Source: Plasmopara viticola (lineage: Eukaryota; Oomycota; Peronosporomycetes; Peronosporales; Peronosporaceae). From it: DNA of 64,000 nucleotides. Position numbers and translations under genes: made by a program. The stretch is from NCBI GenBank assembly GCA_001695595.3, contig MBPM02000001.1, positions 1,984,001-2,048,000 on the forward strand. Direction: 5' to 3'. This document shows, in pieces, positions 1-10,862 of the stretch. Numbering within the stretch: position 1 is the first letter of the stretch; the number at the start of each line of letters is the position of its first letter. The notes under the pieces were generated by a model, which worked only from the letters and a program-made list of their open reading frames with translations, ran no database searches and was not told the origin of the DNA.

Positions 1-414
1 CGTAAATAGCAAGGCACATTGTTCCAGTATAGTTTCAAGGATATCGATGTTTAGTCCGGGATTATGATTGTGACAAATTTCCGCTTATTCTGCCGTTGGG
101 CAACCGAAAAACTCAATTCTAACGAATTTTTCTGCGATATCAAGCAATTTGCTCGTGAAATAAGGTCAGGCCTGGATAATTTTTTTAGCAAAATATAATC
201 CTCGTCTCCCCTCCTAATGGGCAACAGCGCTTAAGCTGGAGTACATTTCTAGTTTTCCGCTTGGAGGCATGGTCAAAGTTTAACATAGCGCTTCCCTACC
301 AATAGGATTGTCGCTTCAATCACGAGAAGTACCTATACATTATAGCTTTTAAGCGCATTCGGATTGCCACAATGTACGTTTGCTAATGAATTTTACAACG
401 TCATTGTACTTTTC
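1..414. other. no gene recognised
   Basis: AT-rich sequence with no convincing reading frame, splice pattern or repeat. It lies just upstream of the ALG1-like relic, and the amino-terminal part of that enzyme could not be recognised here in any frame. Confidence 0.5.
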
Positions 415-562
415 GAAGTTTCTTACAATGTCATTGAACGCAATCTCGTTTGGATTGTCTAGGTGGCTCGAGGCGAGCGACTACCCCCTCCTTCTGGGCA
501 GTGCCGACGTAGGCGTGTGTCTACACACATCGTCTTCAAATATTGACGAAGTACCGTCTTAG
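415..562 (+). pseudogene. ALG1-like mannosyltransferase relic (fragment)
   Basis: One open frame translates to a stretch containing [19 protein letters not shown] followed by LHTSSS. This closely resembles the nucleotide-sugar-binding region of ALG1, the ER enzyme that adds the first mannose to the dolichol-linked chitobiose of the N-glycan precursor. In the family this segment continues into a conserved block with DLPMKVVDMFGC. Here the frame instead runs into a stop shortly after LHTSSS, and that block is not visible in any frame nearby. No flanking exons or matching upstream enzyme sequence were recognised. I infer a short decayed duplicate, not an exon of a working gene. The family call is fairly sure because the motif is long and specific; the limits are approximate. 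Confidence 0.6.
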
Positions 563-2689
563 CCGAGTCCTACCCACGCTTTAAAGACGACCAGTCTAAT
601 TTGTGCCCGATAGGGATAACCTCCACATCATCACCGTACTTGCCAAGCCAACAAAATTACGGCAGCAACTGTGGTACAAGAGATCCTGTCGAAGTATTTC
701 CTCAAATTTGCAAAGGATATGTAAAGTTTACACCAACAGGCTTTAAACTTTGCTCTCCAGCACCGAGAATTTGATAGAAAAAATCCTTTATTAACTTGAG
801 TCCTTTTGCTGAGACAGTACTACGATTCCAAATTATTACTTCTCATCTACAATGTTTCAGTTTAGGGCTGGGCGTTCTCCAGGGAAATCCGCTGTACTCA
901 GGTCTCTTAATCCTAATTTGATGAGCGCTCTTAATGTGCAATTCCCGATCCTCAATTTACAATTGTTCGCTAAATAGATAAAATAATCATTATCACATTG
1001 TCAGCTTGTCTGACATCGCAACAGTACTTGCTCGTTAGGCTCGTTATGTTTCGTTCGGAAGCTCAGTAGACAGCAGACTTTGTCGACAAATCAAGCATAG
1101 CCATCAACACACGTACATCTTATACACACACGGACGATTTAGCGTTGTGTCAGACATGGTCATCAGCGCTATTCCTCGACCGTACCTATAAATAGCTTAA
1201 ACTTCGAGAGTCAATTCTCTCGGACCAAGACTTTCGATTTTTTCTGTATACACTATCTCTTTACCAGGCATGAGGTCGCTTGTGATACTCAAGTATCGAA
1301 TTCGTAGCGCATTTTCAATCATTTCTACCGGAGCTAACTACTGTGATATGCGACCGTATGTTACCAGTTCATCAGAAAGACTATGAAGCCCACTATGTCT
1401 TTCAGACCTATGTTGCGAGACGGTATTACATGCAGTGGATACATTATGTGACTCTCAGGTTAAAATGTGTTACCCACAGTCAGACGCTAGCCTTAGCGCT
1501 TTTGGCAGAAAGCGCTGCCGGCAAAATGTGGTTAGCCTCTTGAGGATGTTTATAAAGACTTTACGTTTATATTCATGAAAACACTAGTACTTTACGTACC
1601 CCCATTTTTTTTCGGGTCCCCAGGTTTTCTAATTGAAGAGCCATGCGTACAACAGGGGATGGATCATGACTCTTCAAAGTTCTAAACAGCGCACCCAAGG
1701 TCTTGCCCCGCCGACCGGTCCAAGACTTGTGCTTTAACAGCCACGGCATGCCTAGGATCGAGTCGCACTTCTCCCTTCCAAGGACAAAAATAGACTACGT
1801 GCTATAACAATTTACAGCAGAATCTAGTTTAATATTGGTGTCAAAGCTTTTTAGCCTGCAAGACCGAGTTTTGTAGCTTTCACTTAAAGCATTAGTCAGT
1901 TGGCTACGATCGCTAGCCGGCGCGCTTAATGTCACGACGGACCATCGTTAATAAAAGCTCAAAAATAAGATTTATTCCGTCGTACACTTGTGTGTATACC
2001 CAGCAGGTCATTGCTGCTGGTCCCTTCTGTATGAGCAATTAAGCCTTCAATAGCTAAGCTTCCATGATGCGTATCATACATACACCCATTATGAGGACTT
2101 ACCTAGTAGGCCTTCTAAGGACCGAGCTCTGAGGAGGCGACTGCTGTTAGCAATTTTCAAAATTCAAAGGCAATACGAAGTTCCACTTCGTTGTTCTTCT
2201 TCGAAGCTAGCTCAGATTGCTTTTAGCAGGCGAACAGCGGATGTTGCTTTGCTCAGCAATACTCAAGTACGTTGATAAAGTATACGAGTCAGCGCTTTCA
2301 CAATTGCCACTACTCTTGGTTCTATTCGACGAAGAAGTGTCCATATACGGCACTTTAAAGAAGCGAGCCCACCTGAAGGAGTAATCATTTATGCAAGCGA
2401 GCACTATGGTTTAGCTTGACAAAGTGAGTATCATAGTTGCAAAGGTGAGTAAACGATGAATCCCCTAAAACTGGATTGGTTTCAATAATGTTACAGTCAC
2501 CTTGACTTATTTTGGGTCCAAGCCAATACAGTGTCTACGGTGGCAAGCAAAATAGCTGCTTCATGTTGTAGACGTACAATTCAAAAATTATAGTCATTCA
2601 AAATACTATAATGAACACATACCGGTGTACCTTGATCCAATTTCCAGAGGTGTCATAAGTGTACCGATCCTACCGGTATTGATTTCTGA
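563..2689. other. gene-poor stretch
   Basis: Only short scattered open frames are present on both strands, for example 1343-1543 (+) and 2207-2404 (-). None shows a recognisable domain, a credible start context or splice partners. The last part presumably contains the promoter and 5' leader of the WD40 gene that starts at 2690. No repeat or mobile element was identified. Confidence 0.45.
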
Positions 2690-5600
2690 ATGGCTGCAGC
2701 TACTACGCTCAAACAGGAATTCCTGGGTGCTGTAACGCTCGTGTCTTACTCATCGGATGGATCCCTACTCTACATTGGCGTAGGTTCAACAATTTTCCTG
2801 TACACTGCAACAACTTGTGAATTCGTAGGCAATCACGATGTGTTAACTCGAGGCATTCTGCACGGGTTTGATCTTGTCCAGCTTCCAGCCTCGTACGCTA
2901 CAACCGAATCGTTCGCAGGCGCTTTCTTTGGTCAAAAGCGTGTAGCGTGCTTTCGAAATTTGCCGCAAACTCCAAGTGCTGCTCGTTCATTAAAAAAGCT
3001 TACGGTCTTGGGTAAGCCTAAAGTCTTTTGCGATTGGGTTTTCGACGTGCAGATGCTGACGGACGATATTTCGGTAACCTCGAACAAGACTTTGTTGGCA
3101 GCTGTCGGTCTAGCGCATAATTTGGTACAAATATGGGATCCGATTTGCAATACCATTCTCCGCAGTGTGCAGTGTGCTGAGCGCTGCATTTTGTATGCGT
3201 TGGCATTCCATGGACGCTCGTTGCACGAGCTTGTGGTTGCTTCGGGAACTGTATTCCAGCAAATTTTGCTGTGGTATCCAAAGGAACATGATCAAATGGT
3301 GGCGGACAGAGCTGTTGAGCCAAGGCAACGGCTTCGTGCGCACGACGGTGTGCTTTTGAAACTAAAGTGGTCATCAGATGCACGCTCGTTGGCCTCCGTC
3401 TCGGACGATCGTACGGTGCAATTATGGGCGCATGATGGAGGAATGAGTGTTGAGCAGCTGCATGAGTTACGCTTGTCGAATTGCATGGAAATGCTTGCGA
3501 AAGATTACTCGCCAGTGTTTCGAGCTTGGGGTCACTCAGCGCGTATTTGGGACGTCGCTTTTTGGGAGCGCGGTGTGGCAACCGCCAGCGAAGATGGCCT
3601 TTGCAAACTTTGGGATCTTAGAGGCAATTGTGTCGCCACGCTGCAAGGCCACATGGGTAGGAACGTATGGCGCGTTGCTGTCCATCCGTCGCTTAAGATA
3701 GTTGCTACGGGAGGAGGTGATGGTGCTGTCAAACTCTGGGATGTCACACGCCAGCTTATGTCTTCGTCTAGTGCATCGGGAGCCAGTGACTCGTGCAAGA
3801 CCGTTCGTATCCCGATTTTGGCACCATCAACTTTACTAACGAAGAGAGCGTTATCATCAAATAGTGTACGCAATATCGTATTGGGCACCCTCGACAATGG
3901 CAAGACGGCATTTGTAGCCTCGGAACACGGTAACATTTTCCGTCTTGATCTGTCATCTCTCACAAGCGAACTCATTTTCAGTATAGCTCGCATTGACGAG
4001 GCTAATGTTCAGGCTAAAACAAGTAACTTGTCAACTTTTACATTAGATTACTCAGGGCGCTTCTTGCTGCTTGGTGAAACATCAGGCCTCGTGCGTATTG
4101 TCGCGGCTTCTTCAGGCACGCTACTCTACACGTGGACCACTCAGACCAACGTGCGAGTCATGAAGATTTGGTGGAATCAGAAAGACGCTGCGTTTATCAG
4201 CAGTGCCAATGGCGTTCTCATTGAGTATGAGCCACTTCTTACAAAAGGCAATGAAAACTTGCGATTGGTTTCGATTTCCATGAAGCGTGTGGCAACATTT
4301 CGGATCCCGGCCAAGAGCTCACCCTCGTCACTCCTCCTCGTTGACCGCAAAAGCACGAGAAATGTTATAGTAGGCGACGGCCATGGAAGCATCTATGCAT
4401 TCCATCGCTCACTTGAATCGACGGGAAGCGACAACTCATCCGAGGCGATGCAACCGCCTGCTCAAGAGCTTAAACGTGTTCACAAGCGTGAACTAGTGGC
4501 ATCACTTTTGCTAGCTGAAGAACACGACAATGCCGCAACGACTCGCCACCTCTTAATGCTCTCTGGTGGACACGACGGATACATTTGCACGTATGTGCTC
4601 GACGCAAATGCGTGTGGGGCCTTGACAGTCAAGTTGGTGGGCCGTGAAGCCATCCGAGGCATTTCAACCGTCAAGCAATTGTGGTGGCACAAAGCTTCGC
4701 TCGCCCACAGTACGACAACTCCTGATCTCATGGTCTTTGGCTTCCATGCGACACAAGCTATTCTCCACAACTTTTCTGCACGATACCGCATCTTTAACGT
4801 AGAATGCGGTGGATGGCGCCGTCCGCACGCGCTGTTCACCGAAACAAGCGCGAGTGGGTCTGCGTTGCCCTCCCACACGTTTGTGTTTACGCCTCCCGCA
4901 ACTCAAAAGGATCAAGTGGACATTAAAGTGCATTCCACTCTATTACATGAGGTCGCTGCCACCGAGACGGTCCCGCATTTCGCTAAATGCTCGTTGCACG
5001 ATCATTATCATGGGCGCATGACGACTTGCGTGGCCTTCCTTGGTCAAGATCGCTTACTCACCGCTGCAGAGGATAATAGTCTCATGCTACATCGTCGTCG
5101 TGCGTGTGGTAGCCAGGAGAAAAGGGCACGCTTGCGTTGGGTCAGCGTAGCTACAGGAATTGCTCACACAACGACTGTGCGGGCGCTCACGACATTCCAG
5201 CGGAAGAACTCTGATGGCATCGAGGAGCATATCGTTCTCTCTGGTGGTGGCAAGCAGCGATTAAACGTGTGGCTCGTTCGAGAAGAGAGCGACTTGCTTC
5301 GCCTAGTTTGCGGCCACGACCGTCTTGAGGCACTTCAGGACCACCGCATTCTCGGCCTTGCTACGTTTACGATACCTTTGGCCTCAAACACGTATCGACT
5401 TGTTGCAGCTTGTAACTCGGAGGGCTCTACGCAGCTCTTGCTACTAGATGTCGATCACGAAAAACTGATCGAGGTTGGTGAGTGCCAATCAGTCTCTAGA
5501 AAACCACTTTTGTCCTGCGTTGGCTTTCAAAATGGTGCGAACGACGCACTGATCGCTGGCTTGGCAGTTGGCTCGACTGATGGCGTAGTGACGCTATGGG

Positions 5601-6142
5601 ATATGAGCGCATTGCTAAAGGAGATTCTAGTGCTTCTTCGCTCCAATGAAGATACGCTGGACTTGAAGAAGAAGCTTCACCCCGTAATCACTGGGCTCCA
5701 GCCCAGTGGCAATTATCTCGCGCACGAGATGGGGGTAAATTGTATCAATCTCGTTTCCTGTGACAAGAGCTCGGACCAAGACAGTCTCGACGTGGCGCTG
5801 ATCAGCGGTGGAGATGACCAGAGTTTATACCTACACAAACTATGCTTCCCATCCTGCCGAATGCTTTTCAAAACCAAAGCAGGAAATGCAAGTGGTGCGG
5901 CGATCAAAAGTGTGGTGTGCGCAGACGAAAATGTCGTTTTTGCCGCTGGGTATGACCAGCGAGTGAGCAAGTGGCACATTTGTCGCAACCAAGAGGGCGC
6001 AGAGCTTGCATGGCAAAAAGCAATTTTCTCCGAGTGCGCTGACATTGCTGATCTCGCGGTCCGGCAAGCTCCGACTGGCACGGCTTACGACGTAGTGATC
6101 GTTGGTCAAGGCCTGCAAATGGTGCAATTTGTGCACGAATAG
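2690..6142 (+). CDS. WDR6/Trm734-like WD40 protein
   Basis: Single-exon frame of 1,150 residues. The architecture fits the WDR6 family (yeast Trm734/Rtt10). Members partner the tRNA 2'-O-methyltransferase FTSJ1/Trm7 for methylation of wobble position 34, and WDR6 has also been linked to endosomal recycling. WD40 blades are visible along the protein, e.g. SVSDDRTVQLW near residues 236-246, TASEDGLCKLWDL near 298-310 and TGGGDGAVKLWDV near 340-352. The block HMGRNVWRVAVHP between the last two is typical of WDR6. Later, weaker blades include SGGHDGYICTYV and LISGGDDQSLYLH. Length is close to the usual 1,000-1,150. The ATG at 2690 opens a frame with no interruption and the first blade follows directly. 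The gene converges on ATG8 with about 280 bp between the stop codons. The WD40 call is certain; the WDR6 assignment rests on the overall layout. Confidence 0.85.
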   Translation: MAAATTLKQEFLGAVTLVSYSSDGSLLYIGVGSTIFLYTATTCEFVGNHDVLTRGILHGFDLVQLPASYATTESFAGAFFGQKRVACFRNLPQTPSAARSLKKLTVLGKPKVFCDWVFDVQMLTDDISVTSNKTLLAAVGLAHNLVQIWDPICNTILRSVQCAERCILYALAFHGRSLHELVVASGTVFQQILLWYPKEHDQMVADRAVEPRQRLRAHDGVLLKLKWSSDARSLASVSDDRTVQLWAHDGGMSVEQLHELRLSNCMEMLAKDYSPVFRAWGHSARIWDVAFWERGVATASEDGLCKLWDLRGNCVATLQGHMGRNVWRVAVHPSLKIVATGGGDGAVKLWDVTRQLMSSSSASGASDSCKTVRIPILAPSTLLTKRALSSNSVRNIVLGTLDNGKTAFVASEHGNIFRLDLSSLTSELIFSIARIDEANVQAKTSNLSTFTLDYSGRFLLLGETSGLVRIVAASSGTLLYTWTTQTNVRVMKIWWNQKDAAFISSANGVLIEYEPLLTKGNENLRLVSISMKRVATFRIPAKSSPSSLLLVDRKSTRNVIVGDGHGSIYAFHRSLESTGSDNSSEAMQPPAQELKRVHKRELVASLLLAEEHDNAATTRHLLMLSGGHDGYICTYVLDANACGALTVKLVGREAIRGISTVKQLWWHKASLAHSTTTPDLMVFGFHATQAILHNFSARYRIFNVECGGWRRPHALFTETSASGSALPSHTFVFTPPATQKDQVDIKVHSTLLHEVAATETVPHFAKCSLHDHYHGRMTTCVAFLGQDRLLTAAEDNSLMLHRRRACGSQEKRARLRWVSVATGIAHTTTVRALTTFQRKNSDGIEEHIVLSGGGKQRLNVWLVREESDLLRLVCGHDRLEALQDHRILGLATFTIPLASNTYRLVAACNSEGSTQLLLLDVDHEKLIEVGECQSVSRKPLLSCVGFQNGANDALIAGLAVGSTDGVVTLWDMSALLKEILVLLRSNEDTLDLKKKLHPVITGLQPSGNYLAHEMGVNCINLVSCDKSSDQDSLDVALISGGDDQSLYLHKLCFPSCRMLFKTKAGNASGAAIKSVVCADENVVFAAGYDQRVSKWHICRNQEGAELAWQKAIFSECADIADLAVRQAPTGTAYDVVIVGQGLQMVQFVHE

Positions 6143-6425
6143 GCTTGTTTCGAAATCATAGAGAAGCGAGTGAAAAGTATTGCATGTATTTTTTGGTTCT
6201 GTTTCCTAAAACTATTCACATCGCCAGCTTTGAAAGAGTGAGTGAGCCACGCATATACCTTGTCGTACTTGAAATGGTTCATCTTCCACATGTAAAGATC
6301 TCAAGACGACGCCTAAGTATTCAATGCTGACAAAGACCATGCAAGCGCGAAAATCGCCAGTCCGCGGAATCACACACCTTCAGTCAACATCCAGTCCCTC
6401 CACACCGATCACAAATGCAACCAGC
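6143..6425. other. convergent intergenic spacer WDR6-like / ATG8
   Basis: This 283-bp spacer separates the stop codons of two convergent genes and must hold both 3' untranslated regions and polyadenylation signals. I see no further gene. Short open frames here are extensions or antisense shadows of the flanking genes. Confidence 0.6.
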
Positions 6426-6993
<568 letters not shown>

Positions 6994-7530
6994 CACTGCT
7001 TCAAGTGGTAATATCTCGCTTCAAATGTGAGGGGCAAAAGCGTCTACATCGTGCCAAAACGACATTTTACAATCAGTATTTTCCCGCACAAAAAATTCCT
7101 TTGATCTGTTTATGCGTGAGAAGGAAGTCGACGCGCAGCTCTTTCCACCACGTAAGCACATTCATTGATGCAAGAGTCGCCCCTAGTAGCGGAGCATTTA
7201 CCGCCGCAGTCCGACAGAAATCTGAAGACTTACCTTCTGTGCTTCGTCTCGGTTTCTCCTTTCTGTGTGAAGGGAGCCTAAAGTCGGAACAATCTATGTC
7301 GAGCCTAACCCTCAGAGAAAAACGCTGCTACCTCCTCAATAGCACATAATTTGCCCTGTGAGAACTTGTCAAGATTTCGTTATAAAGCGAGGACGACTGA
7401 TTGAACTTTGAGACATGATATCAACGCCCATTGGCTCACGTCTACAGCGAATTATTACAAAACTTGCCATGCTAATTTTAACAGCATAGCAAGCTCTCTC
7501 TCTGCCTCTCTGCACGTCTTTTATTCCATT
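6994..7530. other. ATG8 upstream region, no gene
   Basis: Sequence between the ATG8 start codon and the CCT5 relic. An open frame at 6984-7349 has no recognisable product and overlaps the 5' leader of ATG8, so I treat it as noise. It presumably carries the ATG8 promoter, read on the minus strand; no specific element could be assigned. Confidence 0.45.
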
Positions 7531-9079
7531 ATGCCAATGTATCTCGATGAATACGTTCGCCCCTTCATCATCCTGCGTGATTAGTAACAAAAGGAGCGGA
7601 TCGAGGGCGTGGAGGCTTTCAAGAGCAACATTCTAATGGCGCGTCCGTGTCGAGTTTTTCGCGTACGTCACTTGGTCCGCGTGGCATGGACAAGACGATA
7701 GTCAGCCAGGATGGTGACGTCACCATTTCCAACGATATTGCAACAATTCTTGCGCAAACGCAGGTCGAATGCCGCGTAGTGCACTTGCTCGTTGACGACG
7801 AAATTGGCGACAGTATCGCAGGCGTTGTCGTGCTGGCAGGTGTGCTGCTAGAGCAGGCTGGAAAGATGCTAGCGCGTGGTTCTTATCCTATGCGCATCGC
7901 GAACAGCTTCAAAGATGCGTGTGAGATCGCATGCAAGCATCTGGAGGCGATTGGCGACGTGATTTATTATTCGAAAGAAGACTCGAGTCCTTTCGTAGAG
8001 ACGGCTATGACCATGTTGTCATCAAACTTTGTCAACGAATACAAGCGTCAGATGGCGCCAATTGCAGTAGATGCTGTGATGAAAGTGGTCAATTTTGAGT
8101 CGCGTGATGTGAGTTTTGATTTGAATAAGGTGGAGGGCAAGTTGGGAGGCACTTTAGGCGAGACGACATTGGTTAATGGCATTGTTATTGACAAAGACTT
8201 TTCTCATCTACAAATGTCAAAAGAAGTGAAAGATGCTACAATTTGCATCTGGATGCGTTCGTCTAAACTCTCGAAGCCCAAGACAAAGCACAAACTCGAA
8301 GCGTATGAGAAGCTGTACAAATAAGAGCAAGAGTACATTACGATGATGGTTAAGTAAGTGAAGGACTGTGGCGCTAATCTGGCGATTTGCCAGTGGGGAT
8401 TTCATGACGAAGCCAACCATTTGCTATTGCAAAATGAATTGGCAGCGGTACGCTAAGTTGGAGGCGTTAAGCTTGAGCTTATTGCTATTGCAACGGGAGG
8501 ACGAATTGTTCTGCGATTTATAAAACTCACCCCGGAGAAACTTGGAAGTGCTGAGATTGTATGTGAAGTAGCTTTTGGCACCACAACGGAGCGTATGCTA
8601 GTCATTGACGATTGTGCAAGTTCAGGTGCCATTACAGTGCTAGTGCATGATGGCAACAAGATGATCGTCGAAGAAGCCAAGCGCTCCATGACGCCATGTG
8701 TGTGACGCGCAATCTGATTAAAAACAATCGTATCGTGGTGCTGCTGAAATTGCATGTGGCACAGCTGTACGTGAATACGCTGATCAGATCACAGGCATTG
8801 AGCAATGTGCAATCCGTGGTTATGCCGACGCCCTTGAAGATGACATTGGCTGGAAGCCCAATTGACTCGCTCTCGGCTGTTCGCGCACAAAAGGCAGAAG
8901 AAAACCCACGACTTGGCATTGACTGCAACTCGTCGAGCATTAACGACATGAAGGATCAGCAAGTGTTTGAGACACTCATTGGCAAGCAGCAGCATTTTCA
9001 GCTCGCGACGCAGGTTGTGCGGATGATTCTCAACAATGTCATTATCGAAGGGGTAACGCTTTTGGCTGTCTTTCAATGA
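7531..9079 (+). pseudogene. CCT5 (chaperonin TCP-1 epsilon) pseudogene
   Basis: Collinear similarity to CCT epsilon, a subunit of the cytosolic TRiC chaperonin that folds actin and tubulin, runs from the first residues (DEYVRPFIILRD after an ATG at 7531) to the C-terminal LATQVVRMIL near 9040. Recognisable blocks include TSLGPRGMDKTIVSQDGDV, the linker PKPKTKHKL-like region, [36 protein letters not shown]-like [13 protein letters not shown], and FETLIGKQQ. The frame is dead. There are tandem stops TAG TAA at 7582-7587, stops at 8322, 8355 and about 8451, a frame change between about 7620 and 7650, and another near 8690. The GDGTT ATP-handling motif reads GDSIA. About 540 codons' worth of sequence is kept without visible introns, so this is a nearly complete copy. 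It may be processed or simply derived from an intronless parent; I cannot tell which. Confidence 0.9.
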
Positions 9080-9814
9080 AAGGCCTCCATCATCTAGCGC
9101 AGAAACCTCCGAAGTAGATGGTTGCTTCTCGTATCGCTCGTCTTCCTCATGCATTCAGGCAAATTGGTGCATGAGCTGAGGCTTTATAAACGTCCACCAT
9201 GTCGCTCGAGTAACTAGCAATTACGCCTCCGAAACGTACTTAAACTCTTTCTTTGTAGCTGCATGAAAAGTCACTCGAACGCCTGGCTTACTTTATCGCT
9301 TAAGACCATTGAGCTCCTGTATTTCTGATTGAATAGAGGCAATGCGTCCATATTGTAGTTGCCCCGGCAATCAGAGCTTAGTTTTGCGTGTCACAAAAAG
9401 AAAAGGTTATTTCTTCAGCAAAGTACTTGCGTAATTGTATGATGCTGGCAGGATCCAAGAATGAAAACCGAACGAATTTTACACGCGCATAAACCGCAGC
9501 GGCGTTGGATTTTCCAGCTGATCATGACAATGAAATGTTTTGGAAGCTCGTGGATTCTGCGTACGCAGCAATTACACAACCAATAGGCCACAGCCACGCG
9601 ATTGACACGCTACAGAAGCAGTGTAAATCGATGCGTCCTGCTATGGTAGCATTCATCACCCGTTCGAATCAATTCTATTGATTAATCTAGCATGCGCTTC
9701 TGTATTACTCCACTGCGTACGTCACCTCGAGTAATGTGGAAAAGGTGAATGCATGGATGCTAAAAATCTCTCATGCGTGGCGGCTAGAGATAATTCATAA
9801 GATATATATCCAAC
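9080..9814. other. gene-poor stretch
   Basis: No open frame with recognisable content and no clear repeat. Ends at the target-site duplication of the LINE-derived element. Confidence 0.5.
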
Positions 9815-10141
9815 GCTTCGGAAAAGGTTGGGGTAACGCCCTCCTTCCAAGCGCGGAGGCTAAATGCTCGCGCGCTTCGGGCAGGTGCTCTCGGGCATCT
9901 GCAGGTCTTTAACGAGTCTCACCCTCGACGCGACGGTCTCCAGCACCAGGGCGCCACCTGGGCTCTTACCAAGTCAGAAGTACACATAATAATGGAAGAC
10001 CTTCACGGCCTCGGTGCTGGCTGCACTGCCCGCCGAACGAGACCCGACGTATGCGGACACCACTCTATGCCGTGGACTAGCCAGACTGAGCCTAGCACGT
10101 GCATAACATGGCAACGCGATAACGCAATACAATCCAATACA
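9815..10141 (+). mobile_element. LINE-derived short element, copy A
   Basis: About 327 bp flanked by the direct repeat ATATATCCAAC at 9804-9814 and 10142-10152, a target-site duplication. It begins GGAAAAGGTTGGGG and ends in a short AATAC-type tail. The body joins three separate parts of the LINE at 52432-53636: its 5' end, a 30-bp piece around GCGCCACCTGGGCTCTTACC, and the last ~140 bp. Between the second and third parts is a stretch ending in ATAATGGAAG that is absent from the long element but present in related form in the copies at 37689 and 59447. This points to a stable non-autonomous family, not a private deletion. One 19-bp 5' repeat unit is present. No protein is encoded. Movement was presumably by target-primed reverse transcription using LINE enzymes (inference). 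Confidence 0.85.
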
Positions 10142-10268
10142 ATATATCCAACTATTTTTAAGGGGTATTTCATGCCGCCATATATTTGCTGTTTTGTGTA
10201 AAAATAGGAGCTTCTACGTTAGTTGCGTTTGTTTTTAAGGTGACGAAAAATTGATGATGATATTTAAA

Positions 10269-10320
10269 GGGAAATGATACCGGGCAGGCACTTTTAACGG
10301 GCAGGCACTGATGTTTATAT
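10269..10320 (+). repeat. left terminal inverted repeat of MITE
   Basis: Left inverted repeat with two GGGCAGGCACT motifs separated by TTTAAC. It pairs with 10799-10854 and the outer 24 positions match exactly. Confidence 0.85.
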
Positions 10321-10798
10321 GCATTTCTCCTCTGTGATTGGCTGGAGGGTTAATTCTCAGTCATGATATCAATTCTCATATGCTACACCAATCTCATATG
10401 CAACCTGTCCCGAAACTACTTTTCGACGTTAAAACCGCGACTTTCCACGCAACTTTGACGTATTCTTAGTTGCGTGAAAAGTCATATATTTCCCTATATG
10501 AAACACGCCTGAGATGTAACCGATGTATATGCGACGAACATGCTTATCAAGTACTAACACACATTCGAGTCCTCAATGACTCGCTCGCAATTGTCGTCTC
10601 GCTTAGCGATCGAGCATCTGAAGTACACCCTCGATGTATTGACACGCCTTTTCTTTTCAGAAGTAAAGGGAACTATCAACGCCTCGCGCTTTCGAGACGA
10701 ACCCTTGTGATACAAATATCATAGCTAAGCAACCGCTTCATTTTCCGTAATTTTTCTGTAGCCTAGAAATTATGATTAAATGCCAATCGATTTAATTG

Positions 10799-10854
10799 AT
10801 ATAAACATCAGTGCCTGCCCGTCAGCGAAGAGTGCCTGCCCGGTATCATTTCCC
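10799..10854 (-). repeat. right terminal inverted repeat of MITE
   Basis: Right inverted repeat. Read on the minus strand it repeats the left end, with a longer spacer (CTTCGCTGAC) between its two GGGCAGGCACT motifs. Confidence 0.85.
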
Positions 10855-10862
10855 TATTTAAA

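Larger units (their letters stand above)
10269..10854. mobile_element. MITE-like DNA transposon, 8-bp TSD
   Basis: A 586-bp element bounded by a perfect 8-bp direct repeat TATTTAAA (10261-10268 and 10855-10862) and by terminal inverted repeats of 52 and 56 bp. Both ends read GGGAAATGATACCGGGCAGG inward. Each inverted repeat contains the 11-mer GGGCAGGCACT twice, separated by a different 5- to 10-bp spacer at the two ends. An internal open frame (10470-10724) has no recognisable transposase feature. The structure is that of a miniature inverted-repeat element moved in trans. An 8-bp duplication is typical of hAT and P superfamilies, but the terminal bases do not let me choose. Confidence 0.85.

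Noticed and set aside
380..414. Extension of the ALG1-like frame to position 380
   Set aside because: The first residues do not resemble the family and there is no ATG start; only the part from about 415 is supported.
1560..1860. Possible gypsy protease-like segment (HGMPRIESHFSLPRTKIDY)
   Set aside because: Too short and too diverged; no neighbouring pol motifs.
3018..3581. Long minus-strand frame of 187 codons inside the WD40 gene
   Set aside because: Antisense shadow of a GC-richer coding region; no family features.
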